Assembly: GCA_004352715.1 (NCBI GenBank)
Contig: SCFE01000074.1
Location: 1,521,769-1,585,768, forward strand
Length of the DNA: 64,000 bases
Source: Hofstenia miamia
Lineage: Eukaryota; Xenacoelomorpha; Acoela
Reading direction: 5' to 3'
Below the pieces are notes generated by a model, which was not told the origin of the DNA, did not search any database, and saw nothing but the letters and a program-made list of their open reading frames with translations. The position numbers and the translations under genes are program-made. This document shows positions 44,579 through 57,765 of this stretch, piece after piece; within the stretch, counting starts at the first letter, position 1; each line of letters starts with the position of its first letter.

Positions 44579-44799
44579 CTGGAATACTAATAATGAGATA
44601 TTGCTTGCAAATTATATGAAAGAGGCCAAAACAGTATCATCTAAACAGAATGAACCTTGAACACCCAGTTCATCTGCATAGGTGTACTGTCACCAGAGCA
44701 ATACTACAAACATGGATCCTCTATTTCAGTCCTATGAACACACTATTATCTGATAGAAGAACACAATTTGAAGGCCTTCTCACCAAAGAACTACTATAA
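44579..44799 (+). pseudogene. J-element integrase core fragment
   Basis: Near 44710-44795 one frame reads WILYFSPMNTLLSDRRTQFE then GLLTKELL, matching WILKYGPMQKLVSDQGPQFEG of G, including the second catalytic Asp. It is bounded by two LTR insertions. Confidence 0.65.
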
Positions 44800-45703
44800 T
44801 GTAGAGTCACTCAGGGCACTTGTTTATTTTATTTTTCAGTATTGGCACTCTCCAAGTAATTCAGTGCTATATACTATCTTTGATTTCATGATTTTAGTTA
44901 ATTTGCTGTTTTTCAAACTTAAGTTTCAAATTTTCCCCTCAATTTAGAGATTACATGTAATTGCTTGTTAAATTTGTGCAGGAACAAGTGAATTCTTGTA
45001 AAATGGTAAATATTTACCTTTTTCTGTAATAAATAGGGAACTTACTGTTATCAAACATCAAATAAATTTCATTCTCACTGGATAACTTTTGCTTTATTTT
45101 TCTTTATTATTTTACCAACCTTTTTAGATCTGGTATTGTTAATATGATAATAAACTCATAAGATCCAGTGATAATGTGGGAGGGGAGGAACTCTGTTGTG
45201 CCTGGGGTGACAACTTGCTCCTTGACAGATGTGAGCCCATATTGTGGTCACATTAGGCTATGTATAGGCATAGGAAATAAAAGAACTACTAAATTTATTG
45301 ATCAAACATGCACATACTATCACACAATGCAGGTATATCATGCTGTTGGCATATGTGAATATGTGGTAATTACACATTATTTAATATCTTTATTACATGA
45401 GCTGAGATAACAAACACTGAGCTAAATTTGTTTTATTGAGCTAGAAATTATACTTGAGACACACAATTAGCACCTTGGATGGTAAAGATGGATTCTGATT
45501 ACTTGGTTTTGGCAAGATGCTGTGTGAATTGGTTGCTAGCTGAAATGCTGTCTTGGAAAGGATATCATTTAATTTTTCTACAGTGAAATTAGTGAACTTC
45601 CAATCTTCATTTGTTCTGTTAGAATACAGGCTGCTCTCAGTAATGGTAATTCTCTGAAACCTTGTACTGCTTGAGCTGCTAGACACAGACCACTGATTCT
45701 ATA
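44800..45703 (+). mobile_element. Solo LTR-H1 with ATAA target duplication
   Basis: TGTAGAGTCACTCAGGGCAC...CACTGATTCTATA (last CA mutated to TA). ATAA flanks both ends (44796-44799, 45704-45707). About 904 bp, diverged from F. Inserted in J integrase. Confidence 0.83.
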
Positions 45704-46560
45704 ATAACAGCTTGATATCTTATACATGCATGCAGCTCCATACTATCAGCAAAGCAACAGCATAGTAGAACAACTAAATAAAACTTAAATTAAACTAATT
45801 TGCATCACTACTTCCAGAGTTGGAGGCAAATATTGGAGATACATACTTCCCCATATTGAATACTTTTACAATACTAGTGTCCACTCCATTACTGGTCTTA
45901 CACCTTTCAAGGCAACATACATTCATGATGCTAATACAAAGCTAGCAATAATGTATAAACAATACAAACCACTACCTAAAAATGATTACATCAAAGACCT
46001 GATGCAGCAACTCCAGGAAATACATGAAACCATTTGCATATTCAATAAGAAAAGTTCAGTATGCCAAATACGCAATTATAACAAAGACATGTATGGCCAA
46101 CTGCATCAAGTTTACTCTTTTACACCAGTACAGACTACTGATGACAAACAAATATGTAAACTTGCAACATCCTGGACAGGTCCACACACAATTACTAAAG
46201 TGTTAGACTGTAACAACTACATCTTAGACAATGGTACAACAAGAAATTTCCAATTGTTATGTCAAACAATCAAAGACACAGAACATACAATAATCAATAA
46301 CAAACATGTTTTCCAAATCAAAAATAATGATAAAAACACTTTTACACTAATGCCTGAGCTAGATGACATTCATGAGGATTTGTTTAATAATCCAGTGACA
46401 TTTCCTGACATACCCAATCCACAAATTTGAACCTTGCATAAATGCAAAGTAAGCACAAAAAACACAATCAATCCCACACACTGGGATTCCAATTCCAACA
46501 TTCTTTTTAGCCCTCAATCAAATGAAGCAAATTCCTTCCAAACATTCCTTCAGTGAGAGC
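45704..46560 (+). pseudogene. J-element integrase end and Pol C-terminal tail
   Basis: YHQQSNSIVEQLNKT (about 45735-45785) is the catalytic-Glu block. Then YILPHIEYFYNTSVHSITGLTPFKA (45840-45915) and the open frame 45951-46430: IRNYNKDMYGQLHQVYSFTP, WTGPHTITKVLDCNNYILDNG (GPY/F-like), FQLLCQTIKDTEHTII, and an acidic end. After the stop a tail-like THWDSNSNILF remains readable. ORF3 follows downstream. The integrase core is broken by two LTRs. Confidence 0.8.
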
Positions 46561-46879
46561 AGTACTTCTCATACCTCCAATCATTGTCACAGAATCAAAC
46601 ACTCAGAAGGGGAATTGGAGGCCACCCTCTCATCCATCACACAGGTTGTATGCTGGTGGAAACTACACACCTAGTTTAAGAGCAATGACCCAATTGCTAC
46701 CAACACATTCACATGTTGGAGCATTGAACCCTTCATCCTTCCTATGGTACAGCATGGAGAGTGAAGGTGTTTTGAGTGGTCATTCAACCTTGCCAAGCAC
46801 CTACCAATGGTACAGCTCAGGTAGCCATCTCACAGAGAGGTCTGATATGAACATTGAAAATTCTGCAAAATGAAAATTG
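46561..46879 (+). other. J pol/ORF3 junction region
   Basis: About 320 bp with a 106-codon open frame (46553-46873) rich in Ser, His and Pro that matches nothing I recognise. By position it corresponds to the 45-bp repeat region of C and K, but no 45-bp period is evident. Confidence 0.35.
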
Positions 46880-47561
46880 GAAACTAGTATTGCAGAGGAG
46901 ATGGTGTTACAACCATTAGCATTACCACAATCTAGGAAACATAAGCATTGCTCATGCTCCCTCCTAAGTTCTGCATCTTCACAGAGATCTGCTGCTCAGC
47001 AATGATCACTGGAATGGCAGCAACAATGTTATGCTCACCTTTCATATGTTGGCTGTGAGACTTTGCATCTTTACTTTATTGCCACCAGAACTGCACATTA
47101 TGTTACTGAATCTCAGCTACCTTCAGAGACAAAACTGTTCATAAACAAACAATTAGATACTCCAAATCACAAAGTTAGTTGTTCTGTTTTAACTTAGCTT
47201 ATAGATGAAGAAATCTGCCTAGCTATCAATAATCTTATTTTTTATATGCATGAAATGCACAAAGAAATGAATCAATCCTATTATCACAGTACTGTTCATA
47301 TTATGTTTGATGCACAATTTTGTATTAGTAATCTTCATCATTTGTTAACTTGCAATTACAATCTAATTATGCAATTTGAATTCAATCTTTCTCTGGAAAC
47401 ATTACTAGTTATTTATTTCATTAAAACTGAAGAACTATCTGATACAAAACTTTTAGAGAAGATATCTCTAGCTTATAAACTTGCTAAAGCTTCTCAAAAT
47501 TAAACTTACTATTGTTATTCTGGATACCAATCAATCTCACTTAGTTGGAGCTGAACATTAT

Positions 47562-48436
47562 TGTAGAATTGTGGGGTGCATCTAGCAGCTCAAGCAGTAC
47601 AAAGGTTGCAGAAGATTACCATTGCTGAGAGCAACCCACTCTCTAACAAAACAAATGAAGATTGGTAATTCACCAATTTCATTGTAGAAAAAAGTAATTC
47701 CAAGACAGTTAAAGTAGCAACCAATTCACACTGCATCTTGCTGAAGCCAAGCCTTTAGAATCCATCCTTACAATCCAAGGTGCTAATTTTGTGTTTCAAG
47801 TTGTAATTTCTAGGTCAATACAAATAATTTATCTCAGTGTTTATCTTCTCAGCTCATGTAATAATCTAATAAATAACATGTAGTTACCACATATTCATGT
47901 ACACCAATGGCATAGTATATTCAAGGTGTGTTCTAATTTGTGCATGTTTGATGTTGTAGTTCTTTTATTACCTATGCCTACACATAGCCTAAAGTCACCA
48001 CAATATGGGCTCTCATCTGCCAAGGAGCAAGTTATCACCCCAGGGACAATGGAGTTCCTCCCACATTATCACCAGATCTTGCAATTTCATTATTATAAAA
48101 TTCATATCAGAGCTAAAATGGTTAGTAAAATATAATATAATAAAAAAGCAAACAGTATCCAGTGAGAATGAAATTTATTTGACATTTGCTAACATTTGAG
48201 TTCCCTATTTATAACAAAGGAAGTAAATATTTACTGTTTTTACAAAAGTTTATTTGCCTCCCAAATTAACTCAGCAATTACAAGTAATCTAAAGCTCTGA
48301 GGGGACAATCACTAAGTTTGAAAATAAAGTTCAAAAATATCACAAATTAACAATTTATTAACTAAATAGCACTGAATTAATTTGAGAGTGCCTAGAATTA
48401 AAATAAAATAAAAGAGAGGCCCTGAGTGACTCTACA
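47562..48436 (-). mobile_element. Solo LTR-H2 with TTAT target duplication
   Basis: In minus orientation TGTAGAGTCACTCAGGGCC...CCCACAATTCTACA, 875 bp, flanked by TTAT at 47558-47561 and 48437-48440. Inserted in J ORF3. Confidence 0.87.
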
Positions 48437-49060
48437 TTATGAACTTGAACTTAGTTTGGAATATTTCTTTATTCTCTGCCCCTCTAACTTTGTCATTATT
48501 AGCTTACTAAATTACAATTCTTCTACTGCAGCATTAATTCATATTGATCTGTATTTACATAGAATTTGCCTGAGACATTGCATTATGGTGGACAAACACT
48601 TAGCTGAATAACCCACCCCTGCTAACATTACTGAAATACATGTCAGCTTTGCTTTTACTCAGTAAGTCAACACTTTAAATGATATTTCCAGTATCTGGTC
48701 TAACATCAAAGCTGATCATCCAACAGAAAATAACTGGCCTATCATTAACATATCTTCACCTTCTTGCAAATATCACTACTCAGCAGAAAGACTATTGCAT
48801 AACATAGAACAAAGTCTAACTAATCAGGATCAAACTGATTTTAGGAAAGCTTTCTTTGAGGAACCAGGAGCACCAGACATTAACATAAAATCAGCACTCT
48901 GGTTAGTCACAATATATCTAACCAAAGCCCCCTCATTAGAATTTCCAATATCTCATAAAACTTGTGACTCCATCTGAAAAAGCAAATGCCACAAAATCTC
49001 CATTATTCCTATCTCTGTAGAATTAAAGAATTGGCTTTTGGAAAGAATGTCATTACTTAT

Positions 49061-49226
49061 TGTAGCATCAGCCAGACCTCGCACTTTTCTCATTGGTGAC
49101 TGGTTGTTTCAATATTTGTACATATTGTAAATAGCAGGGTATATAAAGAACAAAGTGTTTGTAAATAGGAGATAGTTTGAACTGTATTCTCTTCTTATTT
49201 GCTAGAATAACCCCTGTGATTCTACA
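49061..49226 (+). mobile_element. Solo LTR-E1 (166 bp) with TTAT target duplication
   Basis: TGTAGCATCAGCCAGACCTC...CCTGTGATTCTACA with TATATAAAG in the middle. TTAT flanks both ends (49057-49060, 49227-49230). Same family as the LTRs at 57843-58031 and 60538-60728. Confidence 0.83.
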
Positions 49227-51051
49227 TTATGTCACCTTAAGGAAAAACAGCTAATCTTTTTGAGAAGTACTACTCACATATCATTAATAAGGAAAATCCT
49301 CTTGGGTCCTTACCAATAACACACATTAGCAATAAACTGGTTATTGTAATGAGAGGCATTCATGTGCTTTCTGACACTTGCAGGAAATATAAGTGGGGAG
49401 CTACCTGTGAAACAAAACTGTTTTCTCTCTCAGATACCTATGCACTGCTGTCATCAACCCATCTCATTTGTTGCCAACAGCATTTGATGATCAATTACTG
49501 TGACAAATCCAGTAAATGCCTCTTTGTTACTAAAAACAAAATTCTTTTAAACTACCACAGCTAATATTATCCAGAAAGCTCTTACAACATGTTAATGACT
49601 ACTTTAAACTATCAAAATACAGATCAAAATGCATTCTGATAGAAATTCTAGAACAAGCAATCCAATCACCTCAGCAACTTTAAATCAATGAGGATATCAT
49701 GTTATCTACCAAGATACCTCTAATGCAATGCCACCAAACCATCATCAAAGAGAATAACCTCAAAAAACTAGTTGCTGAAATACTACCACCACAACCTGAG
49801 TAAATTAAAACAGATGTGTCTACCTATCTCATATGTGTTACAAAAGCCACTCCTGATGATGCAACAACTGTAGATCACCAGCACAACATAATGAAAGAAG
49901 GCAATAGTATCTTATACATGAAAACTTGTTTTACAGAAGCATGCTCTAAAACTGATATCACTCTTTTACTTGAGCCTCACTCACAACTAGCATTTGATGT
50001 GGAATGTACAACTTCCAAACTTTTCTTATCAGATACTACAATTGAACATCTCTGTTCTCATTACAGCTCTGATACCCTATGGAAACACATAGTTCACACA
50101 TAGGTGAACTATCCTATTTCCATATGCATTGCCAAATTGGTCATCACTCTTACTACTGATATCACTGTGAATGAAGTGATCAAAACAGAAAACAATTACT
50201 GTATCCCCAGCCCACTCATCCACATCACTATTATATAACCAGCATGGAGATCAGCTTACAAGAAAACATGCCATGTACACATCCCACTAACTAAAGACAA
50301 CCAGTGCATTAACAACCTAGGTGATCTCATAAAACCCTACACTTGGAAAAATACAAGCAGAGCTGAAACAAATTGATTAGAAATGATAACACCTCCTGCC
50401 TCTATGCTAATGGTCACATAACACTAGAGTACATCTTCTGAAAATGTAAACCTGTAGCTGATCAAATCAATCACCTCAAACATTCCCTTACAAAGCTTCT
50501 GTCTAAAAAGGTTATCTTATTTTCTGGTATGAACAACCTCCTATAGACCAATTTAATTCAAACAATGCTTAAATATTACAATGTTACAAAACAAATTGAA
50601 ATTATCACTATGATGCCAGTGAAAATTAACAATCCCAAACTGATTGCAGATTAGATACTCAATGAACACATATCAATTTATTTTGATGAAGTTAAATTTC
50701 ATACTAATCTACACTCTTTCTTTAAATTATTTTATCTGGATACAAAATCAAGGAAGATGAAGCTCAAGCCTCTGACATCAATGCTCACATGACACTACTC
50801 ATACTTTAAAAGGATTACATCTCTACTACAAGTTTTACAATATTTTCACAAGAAAAATAAATTCACTATGTACCACCTTACAAATTTACTAAAACTCTTA
50901 CAACAGAATTGGAATCAATTTGCTATGCAAGTTGTTCAACTGAATTCTCTGATATCCTATCTTGGAGCAATCAACATGCTATCTTGTTGTTACAACATGC
51001 ACAGCAACTCACACAGCTGGATATCATTGAACTAGTGGATTAAAATAGCCC

Positions 51052-51065
51052 AGCTTAGGGGGGCA
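51052..51065 (+). promoter_or_regulatory. Polypurine tract of element J
   Basis: GCTTAGGGGGGCA lies between the end of ORF3 and the TG of the putative 3' LTR (TGTGGCATCAACC). Confidence 0.55.
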
Positions 51066-52564
51066 TGTGGCATCAACCACTGCCTTTACAAGCATTTTTG
51101 TAATTAGTATTTTGAAATTAATAAATATTAATTGTACAATATTTACAAGAATTTGTAATTGCCTCAATTGATGTATTAAGTGTTAGACAATCTGTGCTAT
51201 CTTTGAATATTTAAAACTTCTGCTGCACAGCATTTCTGATATTAGTTTATTACCATGCAAAAGGTCACAAGGCACCTGCTAGTGCTTACACATAGTTCAA
51301 GGTATGCTTTTAGTGCTACTTTTGTTGATAAAATGATTGTTTTTCTGTATAAATACTTTGCTGTTGTTATCAAAAGTTTAATAGATTTTACTCAACCTTT
51401 ACTTCTAGTTGTGTATGTAATTTATTTAAAATGCTTTTCTAAATTATCTGATTGTTGCTAAGTGTGCCTTGTTCAGGTACAGCTTTACAAGTTCATCACT
51501 ACAGCACTTTGGCAGGTCTAGGTGTAGGGATTAACACAATTGCTTGTCATTTGTTATGTTTATTATATTTTATTGCAGCACCTAAATTGCATGAGTTGAG
51601 GCCTGCACTGAGTTTAGGTATACAAGCACATTGAATACACTTTGCACTCAAGAACTTATAGGGCTTCTCTATCTCTCTTTATTTAAATTAGGGCTCTTGT
51701 ATAATGTGACTCTTCCTATTAAGAGTCTCTGTATTGGGTCAGCTGAGTGTGGCCATGCACCCTTCCATTACCTGATCTCCCAGCTACCTTTAACTTTTAT
51801 TAGGGATAGGCTCAATTAGCTCTGGAGTCAGGCCATTAATTCCTGAGACATTGGCAAATCCTGGTGTTTATTATCACAGATTTCTATGCTGATGCCACAA
51901 AATCTATGTGCTAAGTGTAACCTAAGCTTGATGCATTCCTTAATTCATGCAATTTTGGTTTTAGCAATAATCATAATTTAATCAATGAATGAATTGGATA
52001 ACAGCAAAGTAGCCATCTGTACACCTAACCTTAGGATATTAATAGCTGAGCTGTACCACTGCTAAGCACCCTCAACAAAGTTAAGACAGCTTAGCAAATA
52101 TATATTTAATAAAACAAGAGTTAAAATAAAATGTAAGCAAAGTGTACTTTTCATTAACTTAATGAATAATTTGTTCATATATATATGAAAAAAGCTGGAA
52201 AAACAAATGCTGTGTACAATAAGCAGAAATATTTAAACTATAAATACTGTAAAATTTCTAAGTAGAATATAATGATATTATGCCCCAATATTTACAGATG
52301 TGTTTCCTACAACATGAACTTCTTGTATTATAGCATAAATTACACAAAGATACTTAAGTTGAAAAATGTTTGATTAAAAAGACCATTAAAACTACACAAT
52401 AAATTTGATTCAAAAGTACTATATATTGTGTACGTAGATTTCCAAACTTACTAATATAAAATGTATGTAATCTAACATCTATATCTATGATTTCTAAAAG
52501 GTTTTTAATCAATACAAAAAAGGGGGGCCACCTGTGCTGTCCATAAAGCAAGCTGAGGAGGGCG
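51066..52564 (+). mobile_element. Putative 3' LTR of element J (right end unresolved)
   Basis: Starts TGTGGCATCAACCACTGCC after the PPT and runs without coding signal up to LTR-A5. No second copy is in the window, so its 3' end is not proven; LTR-A5 may interrupt it. Confidence 0.4.
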
Positions 52565-53719
52565 TGTAGCATCATCCAAAAAAGGCAACTAAAAGCTGAA
52601 TAACGTCGAATGATTATCAATTGAAATTAATTGTAAAAAATTTAGTTAATGAACTTTAGTTTATTTTTGTAAAATGCAACTAAGATTTAATATTGGTCAA
52701 AATAAGAAACTTGTTAGCCGATCAAGAAATAATTGACAAATTAAATTGAGCGAAATAACGCTTACGTAGGAACAGCCATATTGGCAGACGAATCATTTGA
52801 ATTTTAAAATCAGCAGGTACTTTTTGTAGAAATTTTATAAATAGCTTTGATTCAACCATAATTTTGATGAACAATAAATTCTTCGGAGTTTATTTAATTT
52901 TCATTTCTACTTTATCTGGTTTGATTATTTAACTAAATGTGCAGCTAGGCAAGTTGTGTTTAGTAGTGGCTGGAATCCATCACGGGATCGATTCTAGGGT
53001 CTTTGTGCCAGTCACGAAAGTGCACCTATGTTACGGTTAGGAGTTTTTTCGATTCTTGCCTAGTCTGACTACCGATCAACACATGTAAGAAATAATCAAT
53101 GCCTGAAACGACTGGATAGTCGACACTTAGGGATATTTATATATTCTTAAATGTAGGAGACTCGACTATAATTGACTCGATAAATGACCTCACATGTAAT
53201 ACTATTAAATGTAGGTATAGGAAACTGCAAGTTTGTTATCTGTATAATTAAGCCGATAGTTTTACGGTAATGGCTATGTTAGTTATATTATTACATGCAG
53301 TTAGTGTCAATGCCCGGTTGCTTTATTAAATAAAAACAACAAACACTTTACAACTCTGAGTTTAAGTCAGTTACAACTTTACTTGAGTGCACACACCGAG
53401 CTAACGTAGGGCATACATAATTAATCCCAGTTGAGCTGAGATGGTGATGTGGACTCAACCATCGTTCCAGAAGAGGAGGAGCTGTGTTGTGGAGATCGGC
53501 TTCGGGCAGGAGCCCATGGAACAACCGAAGAGGAAACATCATACTGCCCAGTCACCTAAACAGTGATGGTTATTACCTGAGTACTTAATTAACGTAACTA
53601 GTTAATAAGAAAGAGAAATTTGATGGATCAACAAATGGGTAACACCTCACCCGCAGTTTACTAAGCATCCCTTAGCAGTGATTAAACACGGCGTAACAAG
53701 CTAGGTGGAGGATGTTACA
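52565..53719 (+). mobile_element. LTR-A5 (1155 bp, plus)
   Basis: Complete A LTR, TGTAGCATCATCCAAAAAAGG...GGTGGAGGATGTTACA, retaining more CpG sites than A4. Flanks GGCG and ATCT do not match, and no PBS follows. Confidence 0.9.
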
Positions 53720-54111
53720 ATCTTTCCTCTGGATACATTGATTTTCATTGGCTTTTTATTGCTTAATCTATACAGCTTTGCATCATATCTCCACTCCAAC
53801 TTTTAATAATATCCTCATTTTGTCATTTTGTCTTCTTGGAAAGTAATATATAACATTTTATTTTGAACTTAATTTTTGAGAAATTAAATTCCTGAATATT
53901 AAGACAAAAACAAGTTTTCAGCAAATTTCTAATATGAATTCTAGTAGTATATTGCAAACATGTAATGTATCATACTACTAATGATTTCCTTGAAATCTAC
54001 TTTTGATTGAATAGCATTTACAAAAATATATGCTATGGTCATTACAGATATTAAGTTTGACAGTATTTTTAAGTTGAAATTCATTTTTAAGATTTTCTTG
54101 GACAAAGGTAT
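53720..54111. other. AT-rich noncoding DNA
   Basis: No ORF or repeat recognised. Confidence 0.5.
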
Positions 54112-55641
54112 TATAGAATCACAGGGTGCTTCTAGCAGCTCAAGCAGTACTAAGGTTGCAGAAGATTACCATCACTGAGAGCATCTTGTGCTCTAACAAA
54201 ACAATAGAAGATTGGTAATGCGCCAATTTCATTGTAGAAAAGAAAAGTGATTCCAAGATGGTTAAAGTTGTGACAAATTCACATGGCATCACACTGAAGC
54301 CAAGCCTTTAGAATCCATCCTTACAAATCCAAGGTGCTAATTGTGTGTCTCAAGTTGTAATTTCTAGCTCAATACAAATAATTTATCCCCAGGTTTATCT
54401 ACTCCTTCATGTGCTGGTATAGGCACTAAAATCAATTTATATCACTCTTGTATTCTCTCTGTTTTGCTATAAGGTTCTCCTTGCTGGCATTGTAATGTTA
54501 CAAGTCTGCACAAGCTTGAAAATTTCCAGAAATGTGCCTTATGGTGGATAAGAAAAGCCAATCACTATGTAGAAAATTTGGTGTTCCTCAACATATTGCT
54601 GATCAGTTCTCAGCTTCTAGCCATGAACATGTGCCTGCTCTGGAATATTGTGAACCAGAAAACTGATCTTTGTCCTGAACAGTACCTAGATTACAATTCC
54701 TGACCACTCTCCACCTGATCTCTTTCACGTGGTCTGTTTGCAATAAGAAGAACAAGAAAGTTCCATGCTGACACCAACTTTTTCATATGAGCCCTCAAGA
54801 CTGCCAACAAATTGATCAAACTAAATATAGTGGATTTCTCATGGTCAAAAGTCATTTCAAGCATTTGTTGTATTCACACCTTATGACAAGGACTGCTGAC
54901 TTTGATATTAACAAGTGATGTTCTTATTTTATCAAATGTTTTGGATCTTTTTGTTTGCATTAGCTTTTGTATTCTATTTTAGAATAAAGCCTTCTAGTAG
55001 TACTAGTAGTAGTACTCAGCTCATGTAATAAGATATTAATAAACATGTAGTTACCACACATTCATGTTTGCCAACAGCATAGTATATTCGAGGTGTGTTT
55101 CAATTTGTGCATGTTTGATTGATAGATAGAAGTTCTTTTATTTCCTATCCCTATACGTAGCCCAAAAGCAACCACAATATAGGCTCACATCTGTCAAGGA
55201 GCAAGTTATCGCCCCAGGCACAGTGGAGTTCTCCTACATTATTGCTGGATCTTATGATTTATTTATTGCAAAATCCATACCAGATCTAAAATGGTTAGTA
55301 AGATTTAATAAAAATAAAAAGCAAATGGTATCCAGTGAGAACGAAATTTATTTGACGTTTGCTTACAATAGTATGCCCTATTTATACAAGAGTAGGTAAA
55401 TATTTACCATTCTTCCCAAAAGTTAGTTTTCCCTTGCAGATTAACTGAGCAATTACATGTAATACAAAAGCTCTGAGGGGACAATCATTAAGTTAAAATG
55501 TAGGNAATAAGTTTGAAACTTAGGTTCAAAATAATCAAAAATTGACAAAATTAACAATTAATTAAAAGAATAGCACCGAATTAATTTTAGAGTGCCCTAA
55601 GAATTAAGGTAAAACAAAAAGAGGCTCTGAGTGACTCTACA
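54112..55641 (-). mobile_element. Solo LTR-H3 with GTAT target duplication, split by a LINE fragment
   Basis: In minus orientation TGTAGAGTCACTCAGAGCC...GCACCCTGTGATTCTATA. GTAT flanks both ends (54108-54111, 55642-55645). It matches LTR-H2 except for about 610 bp at 54405-55015. A single N is at 55505. Confidence 0.82.
54405..55015 (+). mobile_element. 5'-truncated LINE fragment inside LTR-H3
   Basis: About 54440-54560 reads NLYHSCILSVLL-stop-GSPCW and then LHKLENFQKCALWWIRKAN, the pattern at the end of non-LTR RT proteins (Y...ILEYG..vW...LEk.Q.ra). The rest is 3' UTR with AATAAAG near 54983, ending in short TAGTACTAGTAG-like repeats. Clade not determined. Confidence 0.6.
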
Positions 55642-57574
55642 GTATTTAATTAGGAAATGCAATTTAATTGGAGTTGTTTATTCCTAAATTTTACAGTACT
55701 TTCAAATGCTTTGATTGGTTATAATATAAAGAATTTCAAGACTTAAGATTAATAATTTTCATTTGTGATGTAGGAATAACAAACTGTATGTGTGCACAGA
55801 TGATATGGGCTAAGTTCCCTTTAAATCAATAACTCAATAAAATGCATTGCATTATCAGTGTGTTGTTGTATATTCAATATGATGAATGTTGTGATCATGA
55901 CTAGACTCAACAAATTAATAATCTACCTATGATAAACTGTTTAAATGATTAAAACAAAATTCCTAAAATTTGTCCTTTGATATTAGAAAAGAGGAAGTGT
56001 TCAAATATCATTTTGATTAAACTTTTTAATGGGGGAACTAATGTTTGGTACTTTTTATCAACATACAAAATCTTGAAACCAACATAGGGAACCTTGAGAT
56101 CAACATAGCAAATCACTATGCAATATAAACAAAAAATTTAGCATGAATGAGGTATAAATATCAATTATATCAAAAGAGAAATCAAAATTTAGTTTTAGCA
56201 GTTGTTTATTGAGTTGTAATCTAGACTAAATTATAAAATATTATACTTGATTTTGTATCAAAATCTCAGATAAATATTTTAATGTACATCTGAGAAAATT
56301 TTAAATGACCCATCTAATGTTATTAATCTTCATACCTCATTCATGCTAAATTTTTGTACATATTGTCATAACGATTTGCTATGTCGATCTCAAGGTTCGC
56401 TATGTCAGTTTCAAGATTTCGTATGTTGATAAAATGTACCAACCCGAAATAACATGTTTGGTTGAAGTATCCTTTGACGAAATGTCAAGTGAACAATGTT
56501 GCTTTGTGCGAAATGTACATTAGTCGAATCACGTTTGAACCAGCCAGCATTATAAAGTTAATTATTTTTTCGCGGGTACGAGTTTCTACTGTGTGTAATG
56601 GCATTGTAATGTGTAATGGCCTGTCCAAGTCAATAATGCATTAAGATATGCAAAATTAATCTAAAATTGTTAGTTATTTTCGTGTTTTCTAATGTGTAAT
56701 TTATGTTTAAAGTTCTATAATGTTACTACATTGAAAATTCATTTTAATCAAAATTGGTCAAAATTCTTAAAATGATTTCATTAACATTGACTTTAATTGA
56801 TTTAATATTTAAACAATAAGTTATGTAATATTTGACATCAATGCTTTGTTTTGAAATATACTGTGTTTAGATTTTATATGTGTCAATAGAATTGTCTATT
56901 ATACTTAGGAAGTATGTTTGATTTTCGGTTTTTTGAGATATATAATAACCATGTCAATTCTGTTCAATATCTGTATCAGAATTGCATTTTCTGTTAAACA
57001 TCTAGTTTAATGCAATCTCCCTTTTAGATTAAATCCTGTATCTAATCGAACAGAGTCTGCAATCTACAATCCCATTGACTTACTGGTTTACTGCATTTTT
57101 TGTTATTAGGTTTGTCATCCTTTTTCCATGTATACATAAGGATCTGAAAATGTGGTTCACACGTACACTGTTACTGCTTAGTTCCTTCATTACAACTGTG
57201 AGTGTCTCAAGTATTGTCCAATTTTAACAACAGCTTCTTCAATCTCCACTGCACTTACTAAATCATTACAATAGAATATTTATTGTGAAGCACGCCAGAC
57301 CATCCGCATAGTAACTTCTGAAAGCATCATATGACACAATGTGCCCCTAAGCTCATCAGAAATAGAAATTTGCAATAGTTTGATGCTTCCTCACTTCAAT
57401 GCCTATCGCGTAGAGCTTCCATAACTTCAGGTAAGTCGAAAACTTTATTCAAGTAACTCCCCTTGACAGTCTTCAATATAATCTCGATATTCTACAAGAT
57501 TGGCTCTGTTTAACTGTCTTTTTAAATTGTAATTTAACAACTCAGACATTTTTTTAAACATACTGAGCTAATTA
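55642..57574. other. AT-rich noncoding DNA
   Basis: No convincing gene. Only short chance ORFs, and no match to the elements in the window. Confidence 0.45.
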
Positions 57575-57765
57575 CCTAAGCTGCATGTTGAACTTATCAT
57601 TAAGGATTCTAATAAATATTTAGGCGTAATAATAGACAAAACTTTGTGGTATTATGATGAAAATATTACATTTCATTCCTAAACATATTACACTACACTT
57701 TTATAAAGAATACACAATGCCAATAATTCAGTACTTAAAATCTTGTTGCTGTCTATGTAAAAGAA
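57575..57765 (+). pseudogene. Non-LTR retrotransposon RT remnant
   Basis: SNKYLGVIIDKTLWYYDENI (about 57610-57665) matches the YLGVxID block that follows the palm in LINE-type RT. A stop follows soon after. Interrupted at 57843 by the E-family miniature element. Confidence 0.55.

Larger units (their letters stand above)
46880..51050 (+). pseudogene. J-element ORF3, split by two LTR insertions
   Basis: Readable pieces in order: HIMFDAQFCISNLHHLLTC with LEKISLAYKLAKASQ (47290-47500); after LTR-H2, ITEIHVSFAFTQ (about 48630) and SSIWSNIKADHPTENNW (about 48700), matching VTDMCVSFAFAQ and HTIWSNLKADFNPES of G; after LTR-E1, KTCFTEACSKTDITLLLEPH, LAFDVECTTSKLFLSD and DTLWKHIVHT (49920-50103); ILFSGMNNLL (about 50520); IEIITMMPVKI (about 50600); and EDEAQASDINAHMTLLIL (about 50755). 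GMNN stands for GxND and DEAQ for DxxH. It is the most diverged copy and has many stops, but keeps full block order, so ORF3 was under constraint in this lineage too. It ends at the PPT. Confidence 0.72.

Noticed and set aside
57240-57480. Possible exon on the minus strand (LWKLYAIGIEVRKHQTIANF)
   Set aside because: Two adjacent stops follow and no family or splice context could be recognised.
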